Below, one piece after another: positions 15,755 to 24,397 of a stretch of 35,444 nucleotides of DNA. The stretch is from NCBI GenBank assembly GCA_964539235.1, contig CAZIIK010000096.1:1-35444 (forward strand). Reading direction: 5' to 3'. Origin of the DNA: CAZIIK01 sp964539235 (GTDB lineage: Bacteria > Pseudomonadota > Gammaproteobacteria > Francisellales > CACEW01). Each line of letters begins with the position of its first letter. Position 1 is the first letter of the stretch. The notes under the pieces were generated by a model. It saw only the letters and a program-made list of their open reading frames with translations. It did not search any database and was not told the origin of the DNA. Position numbers and translations under genes: made by a program.

Positions 15755-16525
15755 ATGATTTTGACCTTGGATGTTGGTAACAGTCACTTATACGGTGGGC
15801 TGTTTGAAGGCGATAATATTCGGTTGCGTTTCCGTAAGGCGAATCATCATGCGCATTCATCTGATGAATACGGCTTATTCCTGAAATCAGTGTTGCGTGA
15901 GAATCAAATTGAACCGCATCAGGTGAAGCATATCGTGATGGCATCAGTCGTGCCTGAATCAAATCATTCGATTAGCTCAGCTTGTATTAAGTACTTTGAT
16001 CTGCGGCCACTGATTTTGCAGGCGGGACTCAAAACAGGATTGAAAATCAAATATCGCAACCCTTTGGAAGTGGGGGCAGATCGTATTGCCAATAGCTTAG
16101 GCGCGATGGCGTTATATCCAGCTGAGAATTTACTGATTGCCGATTTCGGCACAGCAACCACCATATGCGTTGTGAGTCGCGCGCAAGAATATTTAGGCGG
16201 TGTGATTGCGCCGGGCCTACGGTTGTCGATGGAAACTTTAGAAAAAAATACCGCGAAATTGCCCACTGTCGAAATTAAAGTGCCCGAAGCGGTGATTGGT
16301 CGTTCGACCACAGACTGTATTCAATCTGGTTTGTATTACAGTGCCTTGGGGATGGTGAAAGAAATTATTGCTCAGGTGAAACGCGATATGTTTGCCAATG
16401 AACCTTTGCTCGTTATTGGTACGGGTGGTTTTTCCAGTTTGTTTGCGCAAGAGCTGTTTGATGTAGTGGAACCTGATTTGGTGTTAATTGGCCTGCGGCG
16501 TTTGCAGACTTTAAATATGGCGTAA
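15755..16525 (+). CDS. coaX: Type III pantothenate kinase
   Basis: This enzyme phosphorylates pantothenate, the first step of coenzyme A synthesis. The 256-residue product belongs to the ASKHA fold. The phosphate-1 motif DVGNSHLYGGLFEG opens the protein. GADRIANSLGA and DFGTATTICVV follow near the middle, then GGVIAPGLRLS and the C-terminal GTGGFSSLFAQ. The ATG at 15755 has GGAGG seven bases upstream and gives the standard N-terminus; a longer in-frame extension into msbA is not supported. It appears to form a transcription unit with msbA upstream and gad downstream. Confidence 0.93.
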   Translation: MILTLDVGNSHLYGGLFEGDNIRLRFRKANHHAHSSDEYGLFLKSVLRENQIEPHQVKHIVMASVVPESNHSISSACIKYFDLRPLILQAGLKTGLKIKYRNPLEVGADRIANSLGAMALYPAENLLIADFGTATTICVVSRAQEYLGGVIAPGLRLSMETLEKNTAKLPTVEIKVPEAVIGRSTTDCIQSGLYYSALGMVKEIIAQVKRDMFANEPLLVIGTGGFSSLFAQELFDVVEPDLVLIGLRRLQTLNMA

Positions 16526-16537
16526 CAGGAGACGCGT

Positions 16538-17912
16538 ATGTCGGATACAACTGATGAAAATGCGGACATTGTGCCAATATATGGCTCGCGCATGGCGACT
16601 GCCAGTGTGCCGAAATACACCTTGCCAGACAGTGAATTAGCACCCCGGGTAGCGCATGATTTAATCGAAGATCAATTGATGCTGGATGGCAATGCACGCC
16701 TCAATTTGGCTACATTTGTCACGACTTGGATGGAGCCTGAGGCAGAGGCTTTGATGGCCAAAACCTTCAACAAGAATATAGATCGATAAGGATGAATATC
16801 CGCAAACGGCTGAAATTGAACAGCGTTGTGTGCGCATCCTGGCTGATTTGTGGCATGCACCTGATGCAACCCACGCGTTAGGCTGCTCAACTACAGGATC
16901 GAGCGAAGCTTGTATGTTGTCAGGCATGGCGATGAAATGGAATTGGCGCAAGCGCCGTCAGCAACGAAATTTATCGCGTGATAAACCTAATCTGGTGATG
17001 GGTATTAACGTGCAAATTTGCTGGGAAAAATTCTGTCGCTATTGGGATGTCGAGATGAAACTGGCACCCATGGCGATCGATGACTATGCCTTAACACCCG
17101 AAAAAATGCTGGCGTTATGCGATGAAAATACCATCGGTGTGGTTGGTATTTTAGGCAGTACGTTTACCGGTGAATATGAACCAATAGCAGCATTGCATGA
17201 TGCTTTATTGGCATTGAATGACAAAACCGGTTGGGATATTCAGCTGCATGTCGATGCGGACAGTGGCGTTATGGTAGCGCCATTTCTACAACCAGAATTG
17301 CTGTGGGATTTTCGTTTGCCTTTGGTGAAATCGATTAATACGTCTGGGCATAAGTATGGTTTGGTCTATCCCGGTGTCGGTTGGGCGGTGTGGCGCAGTC
17401 CGGAAGATCTGCCAGAAGAATTGGTGTTTAACGTGAATTATTTAGGTGGTTCCATGCCAACCTTTGCGCTTAATTTTTCGCGTTCCGGCAATCAGGTGGT
17501 AGGGCAGTATTATAATTTCTTGCGTTTAGGCCGTGATGGTTATCGTCGTATTCACAGTACCAGTCAGCAGGTGGCACAGTATTTGGCACGAGAGATCGTT
17601 AAGTTAGGACCGTTTGAATGCCTACACGATGGGCGAGATCTACCGGTGATCGCCTGGCGGCATCAGTCAGATGTATCAGTGAATTATGACTTGTTTGATT
17701 TGTCTGACCGTCTGCGTATGCAAGGGTGGCAAGTACCGGCGTATACACTGCCAGATGATTTATCGGATGTGGTGGTGATGCTCATTGTGGTGAAAGAAGG
17801 ACTGAGCATGGAATTAGCTGGTTTGTTACTCGCGCACATGCAAGAAGCCCTAACATTTTTTGCGCGGCAAACAGCGCTAAAAGATCGTGATCGTTCAGGT
17901 TTTCATCACTAA
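16538..17912 (+). pseudogene. gadB: Glutamate decarboxylase, interrupted by a one-base frameshift
   Basis: An intact homolog is a PLP enzyme that converts glutamate to GABA and consumes a proton, used in acid resistance. The frame opening at 16538 (AGGAG ahead) encodes DGNARLNLATFVTTW and runs to NKNIDR, then stops at 16787-16789. A second frame continues from 16782 as IDKDEYPQTAEIEQRCV and reads through GSSEACMLSGMAMKW, VQICWEKFCRYWDVE, the PLP lysine region SGHKYGLV and NVNYLGGSMPTFALNFSR to 17912. Removing one A at about 16780 would restore NKNMIDKDEYP. The conserved HVDAASGG reads HVDADSGV here, a second hint of decay. The rest is remarkably intact, so the loss is recent or is a base error. 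Confidence 0.88.
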
Positions 17913-17933
17913 GCAGTGTGCGTTATTAAAGTC

Positions 17934-17962
17934 TTGCACTTTTGCTATGAAGTGCATAGAAT
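17934..17962 (+). promoter_or_regulatory. Promoter of tRNA-Gln
   Basis: TTGCAC (17934-17939) and TAGAAT (17957-17962) are spaced by exactly 17 bp. Transcription would start about ten bases before the mature tRNA, and prs may be read from the same promoter. Confidence 0.7.
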
Positions 17963-17978
17963 CACGTCTCGATTTTAT

Positions 17979-18053
17979 TGGGCCGTCGCCAAGCGGTAAG
18001 GCACGAGGTTTTGATCCTCGCATACCCAGGTTCGAATCCTGGCGGCCCAGCCA
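17979..18053 (+). tRNA. tRNA-Gln(UUG)
   Basis: The 75-nt cloverleaf has acceptor stem TGGGCCG with CGGCCCA, discriminator G and an encoded CCA. The D arm reads GCCAAGCGGTAAGGC. The anticodon stem-loop is CGAGG-TTTTGAT-CCTCG with anticodon TTG. The T arm is CCAGGTTCGAATCCTGG. Its position immediately ahead of prs is the usual gammaproteobacterial arrangement. Confidence 0.97.
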
Positions 18054-18097
18054 CTTTTTTGACCTGTTTTTCTGCTGTCTCCCATCAAGGAGTTTCC

Positions 18098-19048
18098 ATG
18101 TCTGATTTGATGTTGTTTTCTGGTAACGCAACCCCGGAGTTAGCGCAGTCAGTTGCGCATCACTTAGGCTGTCATTTAGGCAAAGCCGCGGTTGGCTCTT
18201 TCAGTGACGGCGAAACCATGGTCGATATTCAAGAAAATGTTCGCGGTAGGGATGTATTTGTTTTGCAATCCACTTGTCCACCGAGTAACGACAACCTGAT
18301 GGAAGTCGTGGTGATGGCCGATGCTTTGCAGCGTTCATCTGCTGGGCGTGTCACCGCTGTAATTCCTTACTTTGGTTATGCGCGTCAAGATCGACGTATT
18401 CGTTCTGCGCGGGTGCCGATTACGGCTCGTGTGGTTGCGGACATGTTAGCAACTGCTGGTGTTGATCGCGTAGTTACAGTTGATATTCATGCTGAACAGA
18501 TCCAAGGCTTTTTTCATGTACCTTTGGATAATGTGTATGCGACCCCGATTTTGTTGGAATGCATCCAGTCACAAGAATTGGACAACATGGTCATTGTGTC
18601 ACCTGATATGGGTGGCGTGGTGCGTGCGCGGGCATTTGCTAAGCGTTTGGGGTGTGATTTGGCGATTATCGACAAACGTCGGCCGCGGGCTAATGAGTCG
18701 CAAGTGATGAATATTATTGGTGATATCGAAGGTCGCCATTGTCTGATCGTCGACGATATTGTTGATACTGCTGGAACCTTGTGTAAAGCTGCCCAAGCTT
18801 TAGTCGATCGTGGTGCGAGTAAAGTTTCAGCCTATTGTGTGCATCCAGTTCTGTCGGGTAATGCGTTGAAAAATATCAATATCTCCGTACTAGAAGAATT
18901 GGTTGTCACTGATTCGATCCCGTTGCGCGGCGAAGTCGCAAACTGCGATAAAATCAAACAATTGAGCTTGTCTCATATGTTGGCGGAGACGATCCGTCGT
19001 ATCAATAATGAAGAATCCATTAGCTCAATGTTTCGCGATTTTGAATAA
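18098..19048 (+). CDS. prs: Ribose-phosphate pyrophosphokinase
   Basis: The enzyme makes phosphoribosyl pyrophosphate from ribose 5-phosphate and ATP, feeding purine, pyrimidine, His, Trp and NAD synthesis. The 316 residues match the E. coli length (315). Visible motifs are GSFSDGETMVDIQENVRG, PYFGYARQDRR, VDIHAEQIQGFF (catalytic His), the VSPDMGGVVRA block and the PRPP loop IVDDIVDTAGTL. The Shine-Dalgarno AAGGAG is at 18087-18092. The gene lies between tRNA-Gln and rplY. Confidence 0.97.
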   Translation: MSDLMLFSGNATPELAQSVAHHLGCHLGKAAVGSFSDGETMVDIQENVRGRDVFVLQSTCPPSNDNLMEVVVMADALQRSSAGRVTAVIPYFGYARQDRRIRSARVPITARVVADMLATAGVDRVVTVDIHAEQIQGFFHVPLDNVYATPILLECIQSQELDNMVIVSPDMGGVVRARAFAKRLGCDLAIIDKRRPRANESQVMNIIGDIEGRHCLIVDDIVDTAGTLCKAAQALVDRGASKVSAYCVHPVLSGNALKNINISVLEELVVTDSIPLRGEVANCDKIKQLSLSHMLAETIRRINNEESISSMFRDFE

Positions 19049-19093
19049 CGCAAGTGGCATGATGACGTACGCCTGCGCAAAAGAGCTGGTTCA

Positions 19094-19122
19094 TTGAATC
19101 TGCACGGTACTTAGGCTACAAT
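19094..19122 (+). promoter_or_regulatory. Promoter of rplY-pth
   Basis: TTGAAT (19094-19099) and TACAAT (19117-19122) are separated by 17 bp, leaving a leader of nearly 60 nt before rplY. It gives the translation genes a start point separate from prs. Confidence 0.6.
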
Positions 19123-19186
19123 CCCGCGCCTGTTGACGTGGTCGCAATGTCGACAGATTTTTTTGATTGATGAAAGGATTTAAATA

Positions 19187-19849
19187 ATGAGCACGCAATT
19201 TGAAATTGAAGCCCAGTTGCGCACGGACTTAGGGAAAGGTGCGAGCCGCCGCCTACGCCGTTTGCAAGACACGATTCCTGCGGTCATTTATGGCGCAGAT
19301 AAACCGGCACAATCGATTATGATTGATCATAATACGATTCTGCACGCATTGGGTCATGAAGCGTTTTACTCTTCCATTATCGACTTGAAAGTGGCGGGTA
19401 AGAAAGAGCGTGTATTGTTGAAAGATTTACAACGCCATCCGTATAAGCCCAAAATTCTGCATGCCGATTTCCAGCGCGTGAAAGCCGGTGTGGAAATGAA
19501 AGTGACAGTACCGTTGCATTTCTTAAATGAAGACACTGCTGTGGGTGTTAAAGATGGTGGCCAAGTATCTCATTTGGTGTCTGAAGTTGAAATCGTTTGC
19601 TTGCCTAAGAACCTGCCGGAATACCTGGAAGTTGACTTGGCTGAGCTCGTGTTAGACGCTACTTTGCATTTATCCGACATCACTTTGCCCGAAGGTGTTG
19701 TAATTGTCGCCTTGCAAGGTGATGAGCCACACGATGTCGGCGTGGTGAATATTCATGCGAAGAAAGGCCAAGCCGCGGCGGAGGAAGAATCTGCAGCTGA
19801 TGATGTAGCTAGTGATGACAGCAAAGCAGCAGACAAAGCCGCTGAATAA
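19187..19849 (+). CDS. rplY: 50S ribosomal protein L25/Ctc
   Basis: This ribosomal protein binds 5S rRNA. The product has 220 residues and is the long, two-domain Ctc/TL5 form rather than the 94-residue E. coli form. The N-terminal L25 domain covers about residues 1-95 (ELEAQ-type opening EIEAQLRTDLGKGASRRLRR, then VIYGADKPAQ, LLKDLQRHPYKPKILHADFQ). A beta domain follows to about 190 (VTVPLHFLNEDTAVGV, EIVCLPKNLPEYLEVDL). It ends in an Ala/Glu/Asp-rich tail. The Shine-Dalgarno AAAGGA precedes the ATG. The tail region overlaps the start of pth by about 35 bases in another frame. Confidence 0.95.
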   Translation: MSTQFEIEAQLRTDLGKGASRRLRRLQDTIPAVIYGADKPAQSIMIDHNTILHALGHEAFYSSIIDLKVAGKKERVLLKDLQRHPYKPKILHADFQRVKAGVEMKVTVPLHFLNEDTAVGVKDGGQVSHLVSEVEIVCLPKNLPEYLEVDLAELVLDATLHLSDITLPEGVVIVALQGDEPHDVGVVNIHAKKGQAAAEEESAADDVASDDSKAADKAAE

Positions 19850-20414
19850 TCCTATTCAGTTGCTGGTTGGCCTGGGTAACCCAGGCCAACAATACGATGA
19901 TACCCGCCATAACGCGGGTTTTTGGTTTTTAGACCGCTGTGTTGCGCAACATGCAGGTCAATGGCAAATCGACAGTAAGTTTCATGGCGCTGTGGCACGC
20001 GTACGTATTGCCGGTCAAGATGTACGTTGCTTGAAGCCCAATACTTTTATGAATCTAAGCTGGCGTGCGGTACAGGCATTGGCCCAGTTCTACAAAATCT
20101 CACCAGCGCAAATTTTAGTGGTGCATGATGAATTGGATCTGCCGCCTGGTTGCGTGCGCTTAAAATGGTCCGGTGGTCATGGTGGGCATAATGGCCTGCG
20201 TGATACTCATCGCCATTTGGGTGCCGATTACTGGCGTTTGCGTGTGGGTATTGGGCACCCGGGGCATCGGACGTTGGTCAGTGATTACGTCTTGCATGCG
20301 CCATCGCGTGCCGACCGTCAGCAGATAGACGAGGCGATTGATCGAGCTTTGTGTTCAATCGAAGGTATTGTTCTGGGTGAACAGCAAAAAGTGATGTCAG
20401 CATTAAATGCTTAA
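19815..20414 (+). CDS. pth: Peptidyl-tRNA hydrolase
   Basis: The enzyme recycles tRNA by cleaving peptidyl-tRNA dropped from stalled ribosomes. The 199 residues include VGLGNPGQQYDDTRHNAGF, with the conserved Asn and the catalytic His, then KPNTFMNLS, VVHDELDLPPG with the catalytic Asp, and SGGHGGHNGLRD. The ATG at 19815 lies inside the rplY end, giving a 35-base overlap; a GTG directly before it is the alternative. The overlap implies coupled translation of the two genes. Confidence 0.96.
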   Translation: MTAKQQTKPLNNPIQLLVGLGNPGQQYDDTRHNAGFWFLDRCVAQHAGQWQIDSKFHGAVARVRIAGQDVRCLKPNTFMNLSWRAVQALAQFYKISPAQILVVHDELDLPPGCVRLKWSGGHGGHNGLRDTHRHLGADYWRLRVGIGHPGHRTLVSDYVLHAPSRADRQQIDEAIDRALCSIEGIVLGEQQKVMSALNA

Positions 20415-20435
20415 GTCCCATAAATGGCTAAAGTA

Positions 20436-21683
20436 TCACCGGTGAGGCGGTATAATTCTGACTTTACGGATGGCATGGTACTGTATTTCGCGGACTTCAA
20501 TGACGTGGTCGACAATGCGCAAGCACGTATTGGCCGTGGGTAAGGTTTGTAAATGTTCCAAGATTAAACCACTCAATGTTTTGGCACCATCAGTCGGTAG
20601 GGTGAACCCTAAGTCACGGTTTAGATCGCGCAGTGTGATTTCCGCATCGACCAGAAAAGAGCCATCTGTCAGTTCTTGTGTGGCATCGTTGCTGGCTGGT
20701 TGGGTGCCGGTGGTAAATTCACCGACAATTTATTCCAAAATATCTTCTACCGTGACTAAGCCTTGAACGTCGCCGTATTCGTCTACAACAATTGCCATCC
20801 GTTCGGTGCGTTGCTGAAAATTGATCAGCTGCTGTTGTAATGAGGTGCTTTCTGGGATGAAGTAAGCAGGTTCGACCAGTTGCTTGAGTGTTTGTCGAGA
20901 AATTTTGCGGCTGCCGAGTAGTTGAATAGCCTTGCGCAAATCGATCAGGCCGATGATTTGGTTCACATCATTGTCAAAAGCCGGTAAGCGTGAATAGGGG
21001 CTGTTGCGTAGCATTTTAAACTGTTTCGTAAAGCTGCTGGTCAGATCAATACCGGTGATTTTATGGCGTGGAATCATGATGTCGGCAATGCGCGTGCTCT
21101 CTAGATCTAAAATGCCCAGAAGCATATGTTTTTTATGATGCGCTAAGTTCTGTGTGGATTCGGCTACGACACTTTTCAATTCTTCCGGTGTGAAGTGATC
21201 AGGTTTACGTGGTTTTACCGTGGCGCCGCCGAGGCGAAGCAACGTATTTGAGACACCATTAAGCAGCCATACCAATGGGTAAAATAATTTCAATAATGGT
21301 GACAGGAGAATCACCGCTTTGAAGGCGAAGGCTTCTGCATTTAATGCGGCCAAGGTTTTAGGCATCACTTCAGAAAAAACCAATACCACTGCAGTTAATA
21401 CCAAGGTCATGATAAATACCCCGGTTTCGCCAAAGAAATGCGCTGCCAAAATGGTGGCAATGGCAGATGCCAAAATATTGGCAAACGTATTACCAATTAA
21501 GATGACGCCCAATAAACGATCAGGGCGTTTGAGCAGCGCTTGAGCCGAAATGGCGCGACGGTGATGTTTCTTGGTGAGGTGTCGTAGGCGGAAGCGGTTT
21601 AGCGACATCATGCTGGTTTCAGAACCAGAGAAAAATGCCGAGACGATAATCAGTGCGAGTAAAATAATGGCAAGGGTGAGCAT
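20436..21683 (-). pseudogene. CorB/CorC-type DUF21-CBS membrane protein with an internal stop
   Basis: The full frame would encode about 414 residues, normal for the CorB (YfjD) group implicated in magnesium/cobalt efflux. The N-terminal DUF21 membrane domain (LALIIVSAFFSGSETSMMSLNR, VLVFSEVMPKTLAAL) and two CBS domains (DIMIPRHKITGID, MAIVVDEYGDVQGLVTVEDILE) are intact. A TAA at 20730-20732 stands where the family has Glu (EDILEEIVGE). After it the same frame continues as IVGEFTTG and a complete CorC_HlyC domain (GSFLVDAEITLRDLNRDLG, LSGLILEHLQTLP, VIEVREIQ) to a natural stop at 20436-20438. A single G-to-T change explains the break. The remaining 317 residues still contain the membrane and CBS parts. 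Confidence 0.88.
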
Positions 21684-21719
21684 GTGGTTTTTGGCGCTGC
21701 GAGCAATTTATTGAGAGTG

Positions 21720-21749
21720 AGTCTAGGCTACCTCCAAATTGATTGGCAA
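21720..21749 (-). promoter_or_regulatory. Possible promoter of the corB-like gene
   Basis: On the minus strand TTGCCA (21749-21744) and TAGACT (21725-21720) are 18 bp apart, about 37 bp before the start codon at 21683. The -10 match is only moderate. Confidence 0.35.
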
Positions 21750-21880
21750 TCCAGTTAGGTGTTGCTATCCCATGTCATAAGAAAAACCATGATGGAAATT
21801 TGTATGATTGTTTTTGTTACGATATTGATTGATGGTGAACCAAAAAATAATGCGTATATGCTGAAAATCAGCTTTGCCAC

Positions 21881-21910
21881 CTGCATTTCATCGCCCAGCT
21901 ATTGTATAAT
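21881..21910 (+). promoter_or_regulatory. Promoter of ffh
   Basis: A perfect TATAAT lies at 21905-21910, with CTGCAT or TGCATT around 21881-21887 as a weak -35. The 258-bp spacer between corB and ffh also holds a small hairpin, GCTGA-AAA-TCAGC (21860-21872), just upstream of the promoter. Nothing else was found in it. Confidence 0.5.
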
Positions 21911-21941
21911 CCGCGCTCTTTGACTGTCGTGAGCGACTCAT

Positions 21942-23312
21942 ATGTTCCAAAGTCTTTCCGACCGCTTAGCGGTTACGTTTAAAAAAATCCGTGGTCAAGG
22001 CCGTTTGACTGAAGACAATATTAAAAAGGCACTGCGCGAGGTGCGGGCTGCTTTATTAGAAGCGGATGTCGCGTTGCCTGTGGTGCAGGCCTTTATTAGC
22101 AAAGTGAAGAAAAGAGCTTTGGGGCGAGAGGTTGCGAAAAGCTTGTCACCAGGCCAAGCGATTTTGAAAATCGTTAAACATGAGTTAACCGAAGTCATGG
22201 GCGAAGCCTGTGTTGAGTTAGATTTAAAGGCCCAACCACCCGTGGTGATTTTAATGGCGGGTTTGCAAGGTTCGGGTAAAACTACGACGACGGCGAAGTT
22301 GGCCAAGCATTTGACTGAGGTGCATAAGAAAAAAGTACTGACAGTGAGTGTTGACGTTTATCGACCCGCAGCGATTGAGCAGTTAAAAACTTTGTCAGCT
22401 GAAGTCGGCGTTGATTGGTTCGCCAGCGATGAAACCCAAGCACCGAAAAAAATTACGACTGCTGCGTTAGCACAAGCGAAGAAACAAGGCTTTGATGTGT
22501 TGTTAATCGATACGGCAGGGCGTTTGCATATTGACGATGACATGATGGCTGAGCTCAAAGATGTCCATGCGATTGCGCAACCGGTCGAAACATTGTTTGT
22601 GATCGACAGCATGATGGGGCAGGACGCAGTGAATACTGCAAAAGCGTTTAATGATTTACTGCCGCTGACCGGTGTGGTGCTGACCAAAGCCGATGGTGAT
22701 GCGCGTGGTGGTGCCGCTTTATCCGTGCGTCATGTCACCGAAAAACCGATTAAGTTTATTGGGGTTGGCGAAAAAATTGATGCTTTAGAGCCTTTTTATC
22801 CCGATCGTATCGCCTCGCGTATTTTGGGTATGGGTGATGTACTCAGTTTGATTGAATCGGTTGAGCAGAATGTCGATCGGGCGAAAGCAGATCGGATGGC
22901 GAAAAAATTGAAGAAAGGTAAAGGCTTTGATTTAAGTGACTTTGCCGAGCAACTACGCCAGATGGATAACATGGGTGGACTCTCAGGGCTGGCCAGCAAA
23001 ATCCCCGGTATGTCGAATGTGCCTGATGCAGTGAAAAATCAGATTGGCGATGGCATGACGAAAAAGACCTTGGCGATTATTGACTCTATGACCCTAAAGG
23101 AGCGCCGCACACCTGATCTCATTAAAGGCTCACGTAAGCGTCGTATTGCCGCGGGCTCGGGTACCGAAATTCAAGATGTGAATAAATTGCTTAAGCAGTT
23201 TACCCAGATGCAAAAAATGATGAAGAAAATGGGTAAAGCCGGCGGCATGGCAAAAATGATGCGCAGTATGCAAGGGATGATGCCACCTGGTGGTGGCAGT
23301 AGTTTATTTTAA
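21942..23312 (+). CDS. ffh: Signal recognition particle protein Ffh
   Basis: This GTPase binds signal sequences with SRP RNA and delivers ribosomes to FtsY at the membrane. The 456 residues show the N domain (about 1-90), the G domain with G1 LMAGLQGSGKTTTTAKLA, the VDVYRPAAIEQL block, G3 LIDTAGR and G4 LTKADGDARGGAAL, and the Met-rich M domain with a GSGT motif (AAGSGTEIQDVNKLL) and a Met-dense end (MQKMMKKMGKAGG). The start is taken at MFQSLSDRL, as in homologs. The Shine-Dalgarno is weak (GTGAG), and a short hairpin precedes it. Confidence 0.97.
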   Translation: MFQSLSDRLAVTFKKIRGQGRLTEDNIKKALREVRAALLEADVALPVVQAFISKVKKRALGREVAKSLSPGQAILKIVKHELTEVMGEACVELDLKAQPPVVILMAGLQGSGKTTTTAKLAKHLTEVHKKKVLTVSVDVYRPAAIEQLKTLSAEVGVDWFASDETQAPKKITTAALAQAKKQGFDVLLIDTAGRLHIDDDMMAELKDVHAIAQPVETLFVIDSMMGQDAVNTAKAFNDLLPLTGVVLTKADGDARGGAALSVRHVTEKPIKFIGVGEKIDALEPFYPDRIASRILGMGDVLSLIESVEQNVDRAKADRMAKKLKKGKGFDLSDFAEQLRQMDNMGGLSGLASKIPGMSNVPDAVKNQIGDGMTKKTLAIIDSMTLKERRTPDLIKGSRKRRIAAGSGTEIQDVNKLLKQFTQMQKMMKKMGKAGGMAKMMRSMQGMMPPGGGSSLF

Positions 23313-23350
23313 CCCAATTGTGGAATGATGACGGCGCTCGGAGGATGAGC

Positions 23351-24397
23351 ATGATCGAGTTAAAACAGGTTGAAAAGACCTATGATGCTGATGCGTTTGC
23401 CTTGAGAGGAATGGATCTGTCGATTCAGGCAGGTGAAATTTTTGGCATTATTGGGCGCAGTGGTGCAGGCAAAAGTACCTTGGTGCGCTGCATGAATTTG
23501 CTCGAACGCCCCACGCAAGGTGAAGTGTGGATCGCTGGGCAAAACATGACTGCATTGTCTGATACGGAGCTTCGCTTGGCACGTCAAAAGATTGGCATGA
23601 TTTTTCAGCACTTTAATCTATTGGATTCGCGGACGGTATTGGGCAATGTTCTGTTTCCATTAGAAGTCGCCGGTTGGTCACGCAAAGCGGCATTGAAGCG
23701 CGCTTTGGCACTATTAAAATTGGTTGGCCTGGCCGATTATCACACGCATTATCCGCAGCAATTAAGCGGTGGGCAGAAGCAGCGTGTCGCGATTGCGCGT
23801 GCTTTAGCGAATAAGCCCGATGTCTTGTTGTCGGATGAAGCCACATCGGCCCTGGATCCCGAAACCACCGTATCGATTCTGCAATTGCTGAAAAAAATTA
23901 ACCAAGAATTGGGTGTGACGATTGTATTGATCACACACGAAATGGATGTGATTAAAACCATTTGCCAGCGGGCTGCGATTTTAGCCGAGGGCCGTTTGGT
24001 TGAAGTTGCTTCAGTGATTGATATTTTTAGCCGACCGCAGTCAGAAGCAACGCGTAGTTTGACTCGAGCTGCTCTGCATACCGAGTTGCCGCCAACGATG
24101 CAGCAGCGTTTATTATCAGAGCCTGCGGAAAATGCCATTCCAGTGGTCCGTTTAGCGTTTGTCGGTGAGCAAGTGAATCAACCGTTGCTGTCGACATTGG
24201 CTGAGCAATATCGTGTAGATTCCAATATTTTGCATGCGACGATCGAGTGGGTGAATGAGACAGCGATTGGCGTGACGATTTGTGAACTACAAGCCGATGC
24301 AGCTGCCTTTGAACAGGCATTGGCATTTATTCGAACACAAGAAATAGAAGTGGAGATTTTGGGTTATGTCCCCATTCATGATTCAGCCCTTGCTTGA
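23351..24397 (+). CDS. metN: Methionine import ATPase MetN
   Basis: This is the ATP-binding subunit of the D/L-methionine importer. The 348 residues contain Walker A GRSGAGKST, the QHFNLL Q-loop, signature LSGGQKQR, the Walker B region VLLSDEATSALD and switch His in LITHEMDV. The C-terminal NIL domain (about 260-345; PVVRLAFVGEQVNQPLLSTL, EVEILGYV) binds methionine and inhibits transport, as in E. coli MetN. The ATG at 23351 is chosen because GGAGG lies six bases upstream; an ATG at 23345 abuts the Shine-Dalgarno and is less likely. The metIQ start overlaps its end by 32 bases. Confidence 0.95.
   Translation: MIELKQVEKTYDADAFALRGMDLSIQAGEIFGIIGRSGAGKSTLVRCMNLLERPTQGEVWIAGQNMTALSDTELRLARQKIGMIFQHFNLLDSRTVLGNVLFPLEVAGWSRKAALKRALALLKLVGLADYHTHYPQQLSGGQKQRVAIARALANKPDVLLSDEATSALDPETTVSILQLLKKINQELGVTIVLITHEMDVIKTICQRAAILAEGRLVEVASVIDIFSRPQSEATRSLTRAALHTELPPTMQQRLLSEPAENAIPVVRLAFVGEQVNQPLLSTLAEQYRVDSNILHATIEWVNETAIGVTICELQADAAAFEQALAFIRTQEIEVEILGYVPIHDSALA

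Noticed and set aside
16538..17912. Programmed frameshift in the glutamate decarboxylase gene
   Set aside because: No slippery heptamer or downstream structure is evident at the junction, and GadB families are not known to use frameshifting.
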